Assembly (NCBI GenBank): GCA_050180235.1
Contig: JBFXEJ010000072.1
Location: 1-31,632 of the forward strand
Length of the DNA: 31,632 nucleotides
Direction of reading: 5' to 3'
DNA from: JAABRU01 sp050180235
GTDB taxonomy: Bacteria; Desulfobacterota; Desulfobacteria; Desulfobacterales; Desulfococcaceae
Positions 8,524 through 13,391 of the stretch are shown in pieces. The notes under the pieces were generated by a model. It saw nothing but the letters and a program-made list of their open reading frames with translations, had not been told where the DNA came from and ran no database searches. The position numbers and the translations under genes are program-made. Each line of letters begins with the position of its first letter. The stretch's first letter is position 1.

Positions 8524-8709
8524 TCAATTTTTTTCAACTGTTATTTCACCGAAACGATCTGTATTGAATTTTTTGTATGAACCTGTAAAAAAAGGTTCAT
8601 TGAGATCAAAAACAATATCCGGTTTCCAGTAATCACTGATGTCCAAATTCAGGAAATCATTTCTGAAATTCTTTCAGCTGCCGATGTTCAACTGTTTTGG
8701 AAATTCCAT
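8524..8709 (-). pseudogene. Remnant of a class I SAM methyltransferase gene (N-terminal fragment with internal stop)
   Basis: From an ATG at 8709 the minus strand reads MEFPKQLNIGS, then TGA, then KNFRNDFLNLDISDYWKPDI and VFDLNEPFFTGSYKKFNTD, before a stop at 8524. LNIGSGKxFRxDFLNxDI is the typical start (motif I and acidic loop) of small methyltransferases found in glycan loci. The GGC-AAG seen in the second copy at 9405-9510 has become TGA-AAG here (codon 12, 8674-8676). The rest of the enzyme is absent. It lies just upstream of the glycan operon and is probably a broken former member of it. Confidence 0.75.
8604..8709. repeat. 106-bp direct repeat, left copy (flanks higBA)
   Basis: By eye this matches 9405-9510 with six mismatches over 106 bases and no gaps, about 94% identity. 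It covers the start of the methyltransferase remnant. The two copies bracket a segment of 695 bp that contains the HigB/HigA genes. Confidence 0.88.
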
Positions 8710-8737
8710 TAAAATATACCCCATTTCACCATTCTTG

Positions 8738-8780
8738 CAGATTTATCTGTATATTTTCTGCTCCAATAAATCAATCAGTT
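8738..8780. repeat. 43-bp repeat, copy 1 (matches 11228-11270)
   Basis: The same-orientation match at 11228-11270 differs at about three positions. On the minus strand both copies read as the tail of an open frame ending IDLL-(E/G)-Q-(K/E)-IYR-stop. They may therefore be remnants of the 3' end of the gene that once preceded the methyltransferase. Confidence 0.75.
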
Positions 8781-8855
8781 CAATAATACGCAAAACCCTG
8801 CCCGGAATAACAACAGGGGAGACAGCCGTCGGCCTGACCGCCAGGTTAGGTGGTT
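8743..8855 (-). pseudogene. Possible C-terminal relic of an unknown gene
   Basis: Immediately after the stop of the truncated HigA gene, another minus frame reads NLAVRPTAVSPVVIPGRVL followed by RIIELIDLLEQKIYR and a stop at 8743. The composition looks coding, and the IDLLxQxIYR ending recurs at the 11.2-kb copy. No family is recognised and no start is present. It is listed as a relic only. Confidence 0.3.
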
Positions 8856-9086
8856 TTATATTTCTGTAATCTCAGGAATATGTTCATCTTCATATTTTTC
8901 AATGAGAATTCCCAATATCTCCATTAATGAAGCTAACGGATGTGTTTCATCTTCTTCCACTTCATCTGTCAAACTGTCCAGGAGTGCAACAGTTTCATGA
9001 TATTCCTTCTCTGTATGGGGAACATATAACATCTGAGAAACAGGATGCCATAAATTGATTGTCTGCTGAATTTCAGAGGCTGACAT
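8856..9086 (-). CDS. higA: HigA-type antitoxin, truncated (no HTH domain)
   Basis: This 76-residue acidic protein is encoded 3 bp after the HigB toxin. The stretch HTEKEYHETVALLDSL, then HPLASLMEILGILIEKYEDEH, is characteristic of the N-terminal part of HigA antitoxins that pair with PF09907 HigB toxins. In that family the sequence normally continues into a helix-turn-helix domain to about 120-140 residues. Here it stops after PEITEI, and the following DNA is unrelated relic sequence. The toxin-contacting part may survive while DNA binding and autoregulation are lost. Alternatively the gene is dead. The start is the ATG at 9086. Confidence 0.72.
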   Translation of the reverse strand: MSASEIQQTINLWHPVSQMLYVPHTEKEYHETVALLDSLTDEVEEDETHPLASLMEILGILIEKYEDEHIPEITEI

Positions 9087-9089
9087 AAT

Positions 9090-9377
9090 TCATTCCTTCC
9101 ATTTTCCTTTGCTGTATTCTTCATGCGTCAGGACAGCACGGATATAAACTTTCCGTCTGTTATAGTGAACAGCTGCAATAAGTCTGACTTTATTTCCGCC
9201 AATATTGAATACGGTAAGTTTGCCAACCTGGTCTGCATTCGGAAAAATCCACCTTAATTCATTAAACGAATTGAAATTATAAGATTTTATCAACTTATAC
9301 CAATCCTGAAGAGCAGTTTTGACTTTGGGATATTTCTCTGCAAAATCGTTAAGTCTTCTGCGTGTAATGATATGCAT
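9090..9377 (-). CDS. higB: HigB family type II toxin (mRNA interferase)
   Basis: This is a 95-residue protein with the canonical HigB (PF09907, RelE-like) profile: MHIITRRRLNDFAEKYP, WYKLIKSYNFNSFNELR, FPNADQVGKLTVFNIGGNK, VRLIAAVHYNRRKVYIR and LTHEEY near the C-terminus. It looks intact and full length. The frame is open upstream to 9437, but those codons are the out-of-register tail of the 106-bp repeat, so the ATG at 9377 is chosen. Toxin-first order with the antitoxin 3 bp downstream is typical of higBA. Members cut mRNA at the ribosome. A TATAAT at 9384-9389, a few bases before the start, could be a promoter -10 or chance. Confidence 0.88.
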   Translation of the reverse strand: MHIITRRRLNDFAEKYPKVKTALQDWYKLIKSYNFNSFNELRWIFPNADQVGKLTVFNIGGNKVRLIAAVHYNRRKVYIRAVLTHEEYSKGKWKE

Positions 9378-9404
9378 CTGATTATATTTTACGGTATATA
9401 TACG

Positions 9405-9510
9405 GATCAGAAACAATATCCGGTTTCCAGTAATCACTGATGTCCGGATTCAGGAAATCATTTCTGAAATTCTTGCCGCTGCCGATGTTCAACTGTTTTG
9501 GAAAGTCCAT
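9405..9510. repeat. 106-bp direct repeat, right copy (flanks higBA)
   Basis: This is the partner of 8604-8709. On the minus strand from the ATG at 9510 it reads MDFPKQLNIGSGKNFRNDF and LNPDISDYWKPDIVSD. It is the undamaged first 35 codons of the same methyltransferase, cut off exactly where similarity to the left copy ends, just upstream of higB. Confidence 0.88.
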
Positions 9511-9516
9511 TTTGTG

Positions 9517-9883
9517 TTATACCCCGTTTTTTTCTGTTTTGCTCATCTCTGTTTCAAGTATTTTTAAAAATACAGATTTTAATTGCGGAAGTTCTTCTGT
9601 CACCGCTTTCCATGAGGATAATCATATCCACCCCGAAATATCCGTGAATCAGTTTGTCACGCATTCCGGCAAGCTGCTTCCATGGAATATCCGGATTATC
9701 CTTTTTAGTCGTATCATGAATATTTTTGACAGCCTCTCCTATTATTTCAACAGCCCGGATTACAGCGTAAACCGTCTTTCTGTCTTCACAGAACCTGTCA
9801 AAGTCAAGCCCTTTTACAAAAATTTCAATGTCATTGATTGAATCCGTTATATTTTTTATAAAATCAAAATGTTGTCGTATCAC
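9517..9883 (-). pseudogene. hepT: HepT-like toxin RNase (DUF86), frameshifted near the C-terminus
   Basis: Starting at the ATG at 9883, the protein follows the HepT/DUF86 family through RAVEIIGEAVKNIH and the catalytic Rx4H motif RDKLIH, followed by GYFGVDMIIL. At about 9616-9620 the frame changes. The uninterrupted frame ends as MESGDRRTSAIK... at 9554. The expected tail WKAVTEELPQLKSVFLKIL is found one base out of frame and ends at 9517. One inserted base therefore truncates the product to 109 residues with an abnormal end. The catalytic motif remains, so residual activity is possible. It overlaps mntA by ATGA (9880-9883), as in normal mntA-hepT operons. Confidence 0.82.
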
Positions 9884-10176
9884 AAATAAACCACCTCTCT
9901 GAGAATATGCCTGCCGGTTTCCGGTTTCAGACTGGTTTTTGTCACCAGATCCACTTTCATCCCGATATGTTGACTTAATTCATCTTCTATGCCTATGAAT
10001 CCGATTAATCCGGGAAATTCTTCAAAGTTAATCAGAATGTCAATATCGCTGTTATGCTTCTGCTCGCAGCGAACATAAGATCCGAATATTCCGATTTCTT
10101 TTATTTTGTATTTTTCAATCAGCATCGGTTTCAGCTTTCGGATAATTTTTTTGATTTCTTCTGCAGTCATATTCAT
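9880..10176 (-). CDS. mntA: MntA-type antitoxin, minimal nucleotidyltransferase
   Basis: This 98-residue MNT-domain protein has the nucleotidyltransferase signature GSYVR followed by SDIDILINF, giving the GSx10DxD arrangement, plus VDLVTKTSLKP as the third strand region. MntA antitoxins inactivate the HepT RNase by AMPylation (type VII TA). The hepT partner directly follows with an ATGA overlap but is frameshifted, so this antitoxin may now be an orphan. An in-frame ATG at 10170 is an alternative start with a slightly better-placed GAG. The first codons are shared with the unrelated gene at 12189-12419, because both lie at the end of a duplicated segment. Confidence 0.9.
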   Translation of the reverse strand: MNMTAEEIKKIIRKLKPMLIEKYKIKEIGIFGSYVRCEQKHNSDIDILINFEEFPGLIGFIGIEDELSQHIGMKVDLVTKTSLKPETGRHILREVVYL

Positions 10177-10191
10177 CTCATTTTTTCTGAT

Positions 10192-10419
10192 TTATGCTGC
10201 AAATTCATACACAGGAGTCTGCATCATGCGCCCCGGCTTTCTTTTTTTCCATACAGTTTCCTGAATTTTTTCCACAGTCTCAGGAGAAAAAAATCTTTCT
10301 CCGGTCTCTGCACATACTCTTGCAGGCACATTCTCAATCACAATAAATGTATCTTCTGTCTGAAGAGTATAAGTGACTTTCTGCTCTGTCATGGTTTCAT
10401 TCCAATCATTTTTTTTCAT
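10192..10419 (-). CDS. YgiT-type antitoxin with degenerate zinc site (copy A)
   Basis: This 75-residue protein follows the YgiT/MqsA N-terminal pattern: VTYTLQTEDTFIVIENVPARVC, then GERFFSPETVEKIQ. The first CxxC pair is missing (the region reads MKKNDWNETMTEQ), and the second is reduced to a single cysteine (VCAETGERF), so zinc cannot be bound in the usual way. It is a close paralogue of 12441-12668, and the identity extends past the stop codon. It directly follows a frameshifted DUF4258 toxin gene (its ATG at 10419 lies next to the repaired toxin stop at 10421), the usual DUF4258-YgiT order. Function as an antitoxin is inferred from family and position. Confidence 0.78.
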   Translation of the reverse strand: MKKNDWNETMTEQKVTYTLQTEDTFIVIENVPARVCAETGERFFSPETVEKIQETVWKKRKPGRMMQTPVYEFAA

Positions 10420-10420
10420 T

Positions 10421-10727
10421 TTATTTTTTCCTTACCTTAAAATTTATCCATCGTTCCGGGGCAGGTTCATACAAGGTTATTATTTTCAGCAAAGAACGGG
10501 AAGGAATAACTGCACTGAACATGAATCGATCTTCCTGCTTTTGTAAACCCGAATATCAGACAACTCGGCCCGTATTTATCATCAGGATAGTCTTCAATAA
10601 TTTCTCCATGTTTGACCATTTCACGCAATTCTTTTACACTGATATGACGAATAATACTTTGATCAGTTGCATGCCGGGAAAACTCAAACCTGTTCTGTGT
10701 AATTTTATCCTGAATTCTTTTAATCAT
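10421..10727 (-). pseudogene. DUF4258 toxin-like gene with C-terminal frameshift
   Basis: From the ATG at 10727 the protein is a normal DUF4258 member: FEFSRHATDQSIIRHIS, ELREMVKHGEIIEDYPDDK, YGPSCLIFGFTKAGRSIHVQ. After QCSYS the frame slips near 10500. The continuous frame ends as FPFFAENNNLV at 10467. A +1 frame supplies the typical ending SRSLLKIITLYEPAPERW and closes at 10421, next to the YgiT start. DUF4258 proteins are RelE/MqsR-like toxin candidates. The shortened 86-residue product lacks the last strand and is probably inactive. Confidence 0.8.
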
Positions 10728-10730
10728 TTA

Positions 10731-10805
10731 TCAGCAACATTCCATCATAGGACTTGCAGCAGGCCTGACAAGTGTTTCGGCAATATAAACCTGCGGATCT
10801 GTCAT
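10731..10805 (-). pseudogene. 25-codon stub of a second TA gene
   Basis: An ATG at 10805 overlaps the stop of the preceding 105-aa gene as ATGA. It reads MTDPQVYIAETLVRPAASPM before stopping at 10731, four bases before the DUF4258 start. The start coupling and the N-terminal pattern (xxYIAExLxxxAxSPM) resemble the beginning of DUF6516-like toxins. It is interpreted as a toxin gene whose body was replaced by the DUF4258 cassette. The family guess is weak. Confidence 0.4.
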
Positions 10806-11119
10806 TGCAATGCACCCGCAAGGCATTCAAAATGCTGCTGTGAAGTCTGCCGCATGTCATAAAATGAACTCCATTCCACAAATTCAGCACAATCGCCCAG
10901 TTCTCCGTTTTCATAACGCTGATAAAAAACATCAGATGACATATTGTACCGGATTTCAAAATTCTGCAGCCGGGCATTCAGCTTTGCCAGTTCATATGTC
11001 ACATTTTCTTTTTCCAATGCAAACAGTTTGTTCAGGGTCTGTTCAGCAATATCACTTTGCCAGCCTGAACGGTACAGCGTTTCAGGAAAATGAAATTTGG
11101 TCAGTATGCCGGTGTTCAT
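10802..11119 (-). CDS. Conserved small antitoxin-like protein
   Basis: This 105-residue protein contains a helical core (ALEKENVTYELAKLNARL, then FEIRYNMSSDVFYQRYENG, ELGDCAEFVEWSSFYDM). The YGMSSxxFYxxFExGELGDxxDFxEW pattern recurs in small proteins encoded upstream of TA toxins in many bacteria. It is therefore most likely an antitoxin component, though I do not know a formal family name. The start at 11119 is preceded by GGAAAGGGA. The stop overlaps the ATG of a truncated downstream ORF, consistent with a former two-gene operon. No DNA-binding motif is visible. Confidence 0.6.
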   Translation of the reverse strand: MNTGILTKFHFPETLYRSGWQSDIAEQTLNKLFALEKENVTYELAKLNARLQNFEIRYNMSSDVFYQRYENGELGDCAEFVEWSSFYDMRQTSQQHFECLAGALQ

Positions 11120-11439
11120 TTGTCATTTCCCTTTCCGGAGAGTTTTCCCTGTCAGCATTTTTCCAATGTTTTTAGGATGTTCAAACAGTAATTACTGTAA
11201 AAATGATACCACGTTTCATCATTTTTACAGATTTATCTGTATATTTCCTGCCCCAATAAATCAATCCGTTAAATTAACGGCTCCCGCACTGCATGTTCTG
11301 TCCGCTGCTGCTGCCGGATACTGCTCCGGAGGACTGCTGCTCTCTGCCTGCACGCCGGGAGTGTCTTTGCCTGTTTTCAGAATTTCACCGGCATTTTTTT
11401 ACCTGACTGCCGATGTCATTTGAATCCAAATTATTTTTC
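11120..11439. other. Intergenic segment with relic repeat
   Basis: No convincing gene is present. It holds the second copy of the 43-bp repeat (11228-11270) and directly beside it the palindrome CCGTTAAATTAACGG (11266-11280). The rest (about 11281-11439) is GC-richer than its surroundings, with CCGGA/TCCGG-type short inverted words but no recognisable product. Confidence 0.5.
11228..11270. repeat. 43-bp repeat, copy 2 (matches 8738-8780)
   Basis: Same orientation as copy 1 with about three substitutions. The minus-strand reading ends RIDLLGQEIYR-stop, paralleling LIDLLEQKIYR-stop in copy 1. Similarity weakens on both sides. Confidence 0.75.
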
Positions 11440-11664
11440 TTAAGCTGCGAACCGAAGCATTTCAAGAGTGATTCCCCTGCCTGATTCCTCTCTGGCACGG
11501 GTCAGTATCGCCCTGTTGACTTCCGATGAAATATATTCTTCCCCGCAGTTGGTGCAAATCTGAGCCGGGACATTTTTAAAAACCAGCGTTGTATAATCCT
11601 TTTCCAGAAGAACAGTTGTATAACCGCTCTGTGTCATGCCGTTTCTGCATATTGCACACTTCAT
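11440..11664 (-). CDS. YgiT-type zinc-finger antitoxin
   Basis: This is a 74-residue protein from the ATG at 11664, which overlaps the toxin stop (ATGA at 11661-11664) and is preceded by GGGGAG. It has both zinc pairs of the YgiT/MqsA N-terminal domain, CAIC near the start and CTNC after VPAQI, followed by GEEYISSEV and a helical tail ending EMLRFAA. It pairs with the DUF4258 gene directly upstream. Of the DUF4258/YgiT pairs in this array, this is the only one in which both genes look complete. Known role in the family: neutralises the cognate toxin through its zinc domain; the full MqsA HTH domain is absent. Confidence 0.87.
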   Translation of the reverse strand: MKCAICRNGMTQSGYTTVLLEKDYTTLVFKNVPAQICTNCGEEYISSEVNRAILTRAREESGRGITLEMLRFAA

Positions 11665-11981
11665 TTTATTCTCCCCGAAAAACCGGATGTCCATCTTGAT
11701 TTATCCGGTTCATAGGCTGTTATAATCACAATGATTTTTTCTGTACAATTTATTGCCGCAACCACATGCAGAGGTCTTTTTTCCGATGTGCGCCCGTTTA
11801 TCAGCAGACTCGGAAGGGGAAAATCCTCATCATACCGCTCAATGATTTCCCCGTTTTTCAGAACAGTCTCAACATCATCCTCATGAATGTCCCTCCGGAA
11901 CATTTTCTGAGAAGCATGAATTCTGTATTCAATAACAAAGTCAGCTATTTTTCCGTTAATCAGATCAGCTATTTTTGTCAT
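11661..11981 (-). CDS. DUF4258 toxin-like protein
   Basis: This is a 106-residue protein from the ATG at 11981; an upstream in-frame ATG at 12023 lies inside the palindrome spacer and is less likely. Family features: YRIHASQKMFRRDIHEDDV (the HAxxRMxxRxIs-type helix), VLKNGEIIERYDEDFPLPS, LLINGRTSEKRPLHVV and the closing strand IIVIITAYEPDKSRW. It is complete, unlike the 10.4- and 13.0-kb copies. DUF4258 proteins resemble RelE/MqsR mRNA interferases and are commonly followed by YgiT-type antitoxins, as here. Confidence 0.87.
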   Translation of the reverse strand: MTKIADLINGKIADFVIEYRIHASQKMFRRDIHEDDVETVLKNGEIIERYDEDFPLPSLLINGRTSEKRPLHVVAAINCTEKIIVIITAYEPDKSRWTSGFSGRIK

Positions 11982-12017
11982 TTCAACTGTTATGATATCC
12001 TTTATGTGGCATAAGGC

Positions 12018-12095
12018 CAGCATAAAATTCAGAGGTTCGGTTTTGCGGAGATTAGCGGAGCAAAACCGAATCCGCTGGAGCGACTGGTTATGCTG
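12018..12095. repeat. Palindromic element between TA cassettes, attC-like
   Basis: Outer arms CAGCATAA (12018-12025) and TTATGCTG (12088-12095) enclose an 11-bp perfect inverted repeat, TTCGGTTTTGC (12036-12046) and GCAAAACCGAA (12060-12070). Read on the minus strand, it begins GCATAAC-CAGTC-GCTCCAGCGG, contains CCGCTAATCT, and ends TTTATGC. This order (R''-like, GTCGCTCCAGCGG, variable loop, CCGCTxATCT, R'-like) resembles integron attC sites, but the right core has TTTATGC in place of GTTATGC. It lies 3' of the antitoxin-like gene at 12189 and before the DUF4258 gene, as a cassette junction would. The structure is certain; the attC identity is inference. Confidence 0.5.
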
Positions 12096-12188
12096 TTTAT
12101 TTTTGTTTAAATTGAGTACGTTTCATATGTATTGTCTTTTTTCTGTTAATTGAAAGACTTTTTTTCTTTTACCGGACTTACACAACTC

Positions 12189-12419
12189 TCATTTTTTATC
12201 AGCATTTATGCCATACAGATATTCATCATGTCTTCGCGCAGTGTCTGTCTCTTCTCCTTCTGCCATGCCTATAATGCTCCATAAAGAATCGTTATCCCAT
12301 AAAACATGCAGAGAACTGTTCTCTTCCCCTGAAATCTGTGCTGAAATGAACTGCATCAGTTTGAATTTGTCAGAAAGGGGAATGGATTCAATCATGGGGA
12401 TTACCTCTGCAATTGTCAT
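12189..12419 (-). CDS. Orphan antitoxin-like small protein
   Basis: This is a 76-residue protein from the ATG at 12419 (GAGG five bases upstream; an in-frame GTG at 12425 is the alternative). The N-terminal half, EVIPMIESIPLSDKFKLMQF, looks like a dimerising antitoxin helix pair. The C-terminal half ends LWSIIGMAEGEETDTARRHDEYLYG, and the xSxxHDxYLYG ending is common in VapB-like antitoxins that precede PIN-domain toxins. No PIN gene follows; about 95 bp downstream there is only the palindromic element. It is probably an orphan antitoxin. Its first codons and upstream 250 bp are duplicated from, or to, the mntA region. Confidence 0.55.
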   Translation of the reverse strand: MTIAEVIPMIESIPLSDKFKLMQFISAQISGEENSSLHVLWDNDSLWSIIGMAEGEETDTARRHDEYLYGINADKK

Positions 12420-12440
12420 ATTCACCTCATTTTTTCTGAT

Positions 12441-12668
12441 TTATGCGGCAAATTCATACACAGGAGTCTGCATCAGCCGTACCGGCTTTCTTTTTTTCCA
12501 TACGGTTTCCTGAATTTTCTCAACAGGTTCAGGAGAAAAAAATCTTTCCCCGCTCTCCAAACATACTCTTGCCGGCACATTTTCAATCACAGCAAAAGTA
12601 TCCTCTGTCTGAAGAATATAAGTGACATTCTGCTCTGTCATGGTTTCATTCCAATCATATTTTTTCAT
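12441..12668 (-). CDS. YgiT-type antitoxin with degenerate zinc site (copy B)
   Basis: This 75-residue paralogue of 10192-10419 has the same length and reads VTYILQTEDTFAVIENVPAR, then VCLESGERFFSPEPVEKIQ. It also lacks the first CxxC pair and one cysteine of the second. The frame is open upstream to 12755, but those codons overlap the preceding zinc-finger gene, and the paralogue fixes the start at 12668. It follows another YgiT-type gene by 4 bp, so two consecutive antitoxin-like genes are present with no toxin between them. Confidence 0.78.
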   Translation of the reverse strand: MKKYDWNETMTEQNVTYILQTEDTFAVIENVPARVCLESGERFFSPEPVEKIQETVWKKRKPVRLMQTPVYEFAA

Positions 12669-12672
12669 TTCA

Positions 12673-12933
12673 TTATGCTGGCTGAAGTTCAAAATACTGT
12701 TCAACCGGAACAGAAATTTTTTTTCTGCTTTTTTTTCCAAGAGAATATATCTCATTAAATTCTTTCTCTATTTTTTTAAGAACCTCTGCTCTGAAATACT
12801 GCTCTCCGCAGTATTCACACTGTACACACGGCACATCATTGACAACGAGAAACTTTCCATTTTGCCTGTAAATATACTGAACATTCTTATCTCTGAAATT
12901 TCTGTTTCCGCAAAAATGACATAATCTGTTCAT
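12673..12933 (-). CDS. YgiT-type zinc-finger antitoxin
   Basis: This is an 86-residue protein with two intact zinc pairs, CHFC at residues 5-8 and CEYC in the VPCVQCEYCGEQYF segment. These flank a beta-hairpin (VQYIYRQNGKFLVVNDVP), followed by the helix AEVLKKIEKEFNEIY and a basic tail. This is the standard YgiT-type domain. It begins 2 bp after the DUF4258-like gene, whose end supplies GAGG. It is probably the antitoxin of that now truncated toxin. Confidence 0.87.
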   Translation of the reverse strand: MNRLCHFCGNRNFRDKNVQYIYRQNGKFLVVNDVPCVQCEYCGEQYFRAEVLKKIEKEFNEIYSLGKKSRKKISVPVEQYFELQPA

Positions 12934-12935
12934 TT

Positions 12936-13157
12936 TTAACCTCTTTCATACAGATTTCTGAATTTTGGAGGAGCCGGGATATACACTGTAATTATTGCCA
13001 AATCTCCGTCAAATTTTCCGCATACAATATGCACAGGTTTTCCTGAATTGGCAAAGCCTGCAACAAGACAACTCATGCAAGGTTCTGCTTTGTCCAATTT
13101 TTTCAGAAAACCGATGCTGAGATACGTTTTATTTTCTTCTGTATTTCTTACTTTCAT
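12936..13157 (-). CDS. DUF4258-like protein, N-terminally truncated
   Basis: This 73-residue protein has a C-terminal half that matches DUF4258 (SCLVAGFANSGKPVHIVC, then LAIITVYIPAPPKFRN). The first about 28 residues (MKVRNTEENKTYLSIGFLKK) do not look like the usual HAxxRxxxRxI N-terminal helix. The family is normally 85-110 residues, so the putative active-site half is missing. It stands directly before an intact YgiT-type gene. It is either a degraded toxin or a toxin fragment retained with its antitoxin. The start at 13157 is the only in-frame ATG that gives a useful length. Confidence 0.6.
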   Translation of the reverse strand: MKVRNTEENKTYLSIGFLKKLDKAEPCMSCLVAGFANSGKPVHIVCGKFDGDLAIITVYIPAPPKFRNLYERG

Positions 13158-13391
13158 TGAGTATGCCTATCCTCTTGACCGCTCATGAAAAAGCATATTC
13201 CTGCGCATACGCAATTCCCGTTCCCGTGCCAAAGAAAACCAAAACTGGATTCGTATACCACAGATTCTGCAACTGTGCAAGTCTGAGTGAAAAAAATAAA
13301 GCAAACATAGCTCTTCAAATCCACAAATCATGGAAATATCATAGCAACCGGCAGATAAAAATCATGTGCAACTCCGCTTTTTCCCCGGCAG

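Noticed and set aside
8786..8850. Second attC-like site near ACCTAAC (minus strand, about 8846)
   Set aside because: One R''-like core and a GCCGACG word are present, but there is no symmetrical partner core and the segment reads better as a coding relic.
9384..9389. TATAAT as promoter of higB
   Set aside because: It lies too close to the start codon for a leadered transcript and no -35 is evident; it is kept only as a remark in the higB entry.
9378..9437. 20-codon N-terminal extension of HigB
   Set aside because: The extra codons come from the 106-bp repeat in another frame, and HigB proteins begin with MHIIxRxxL.
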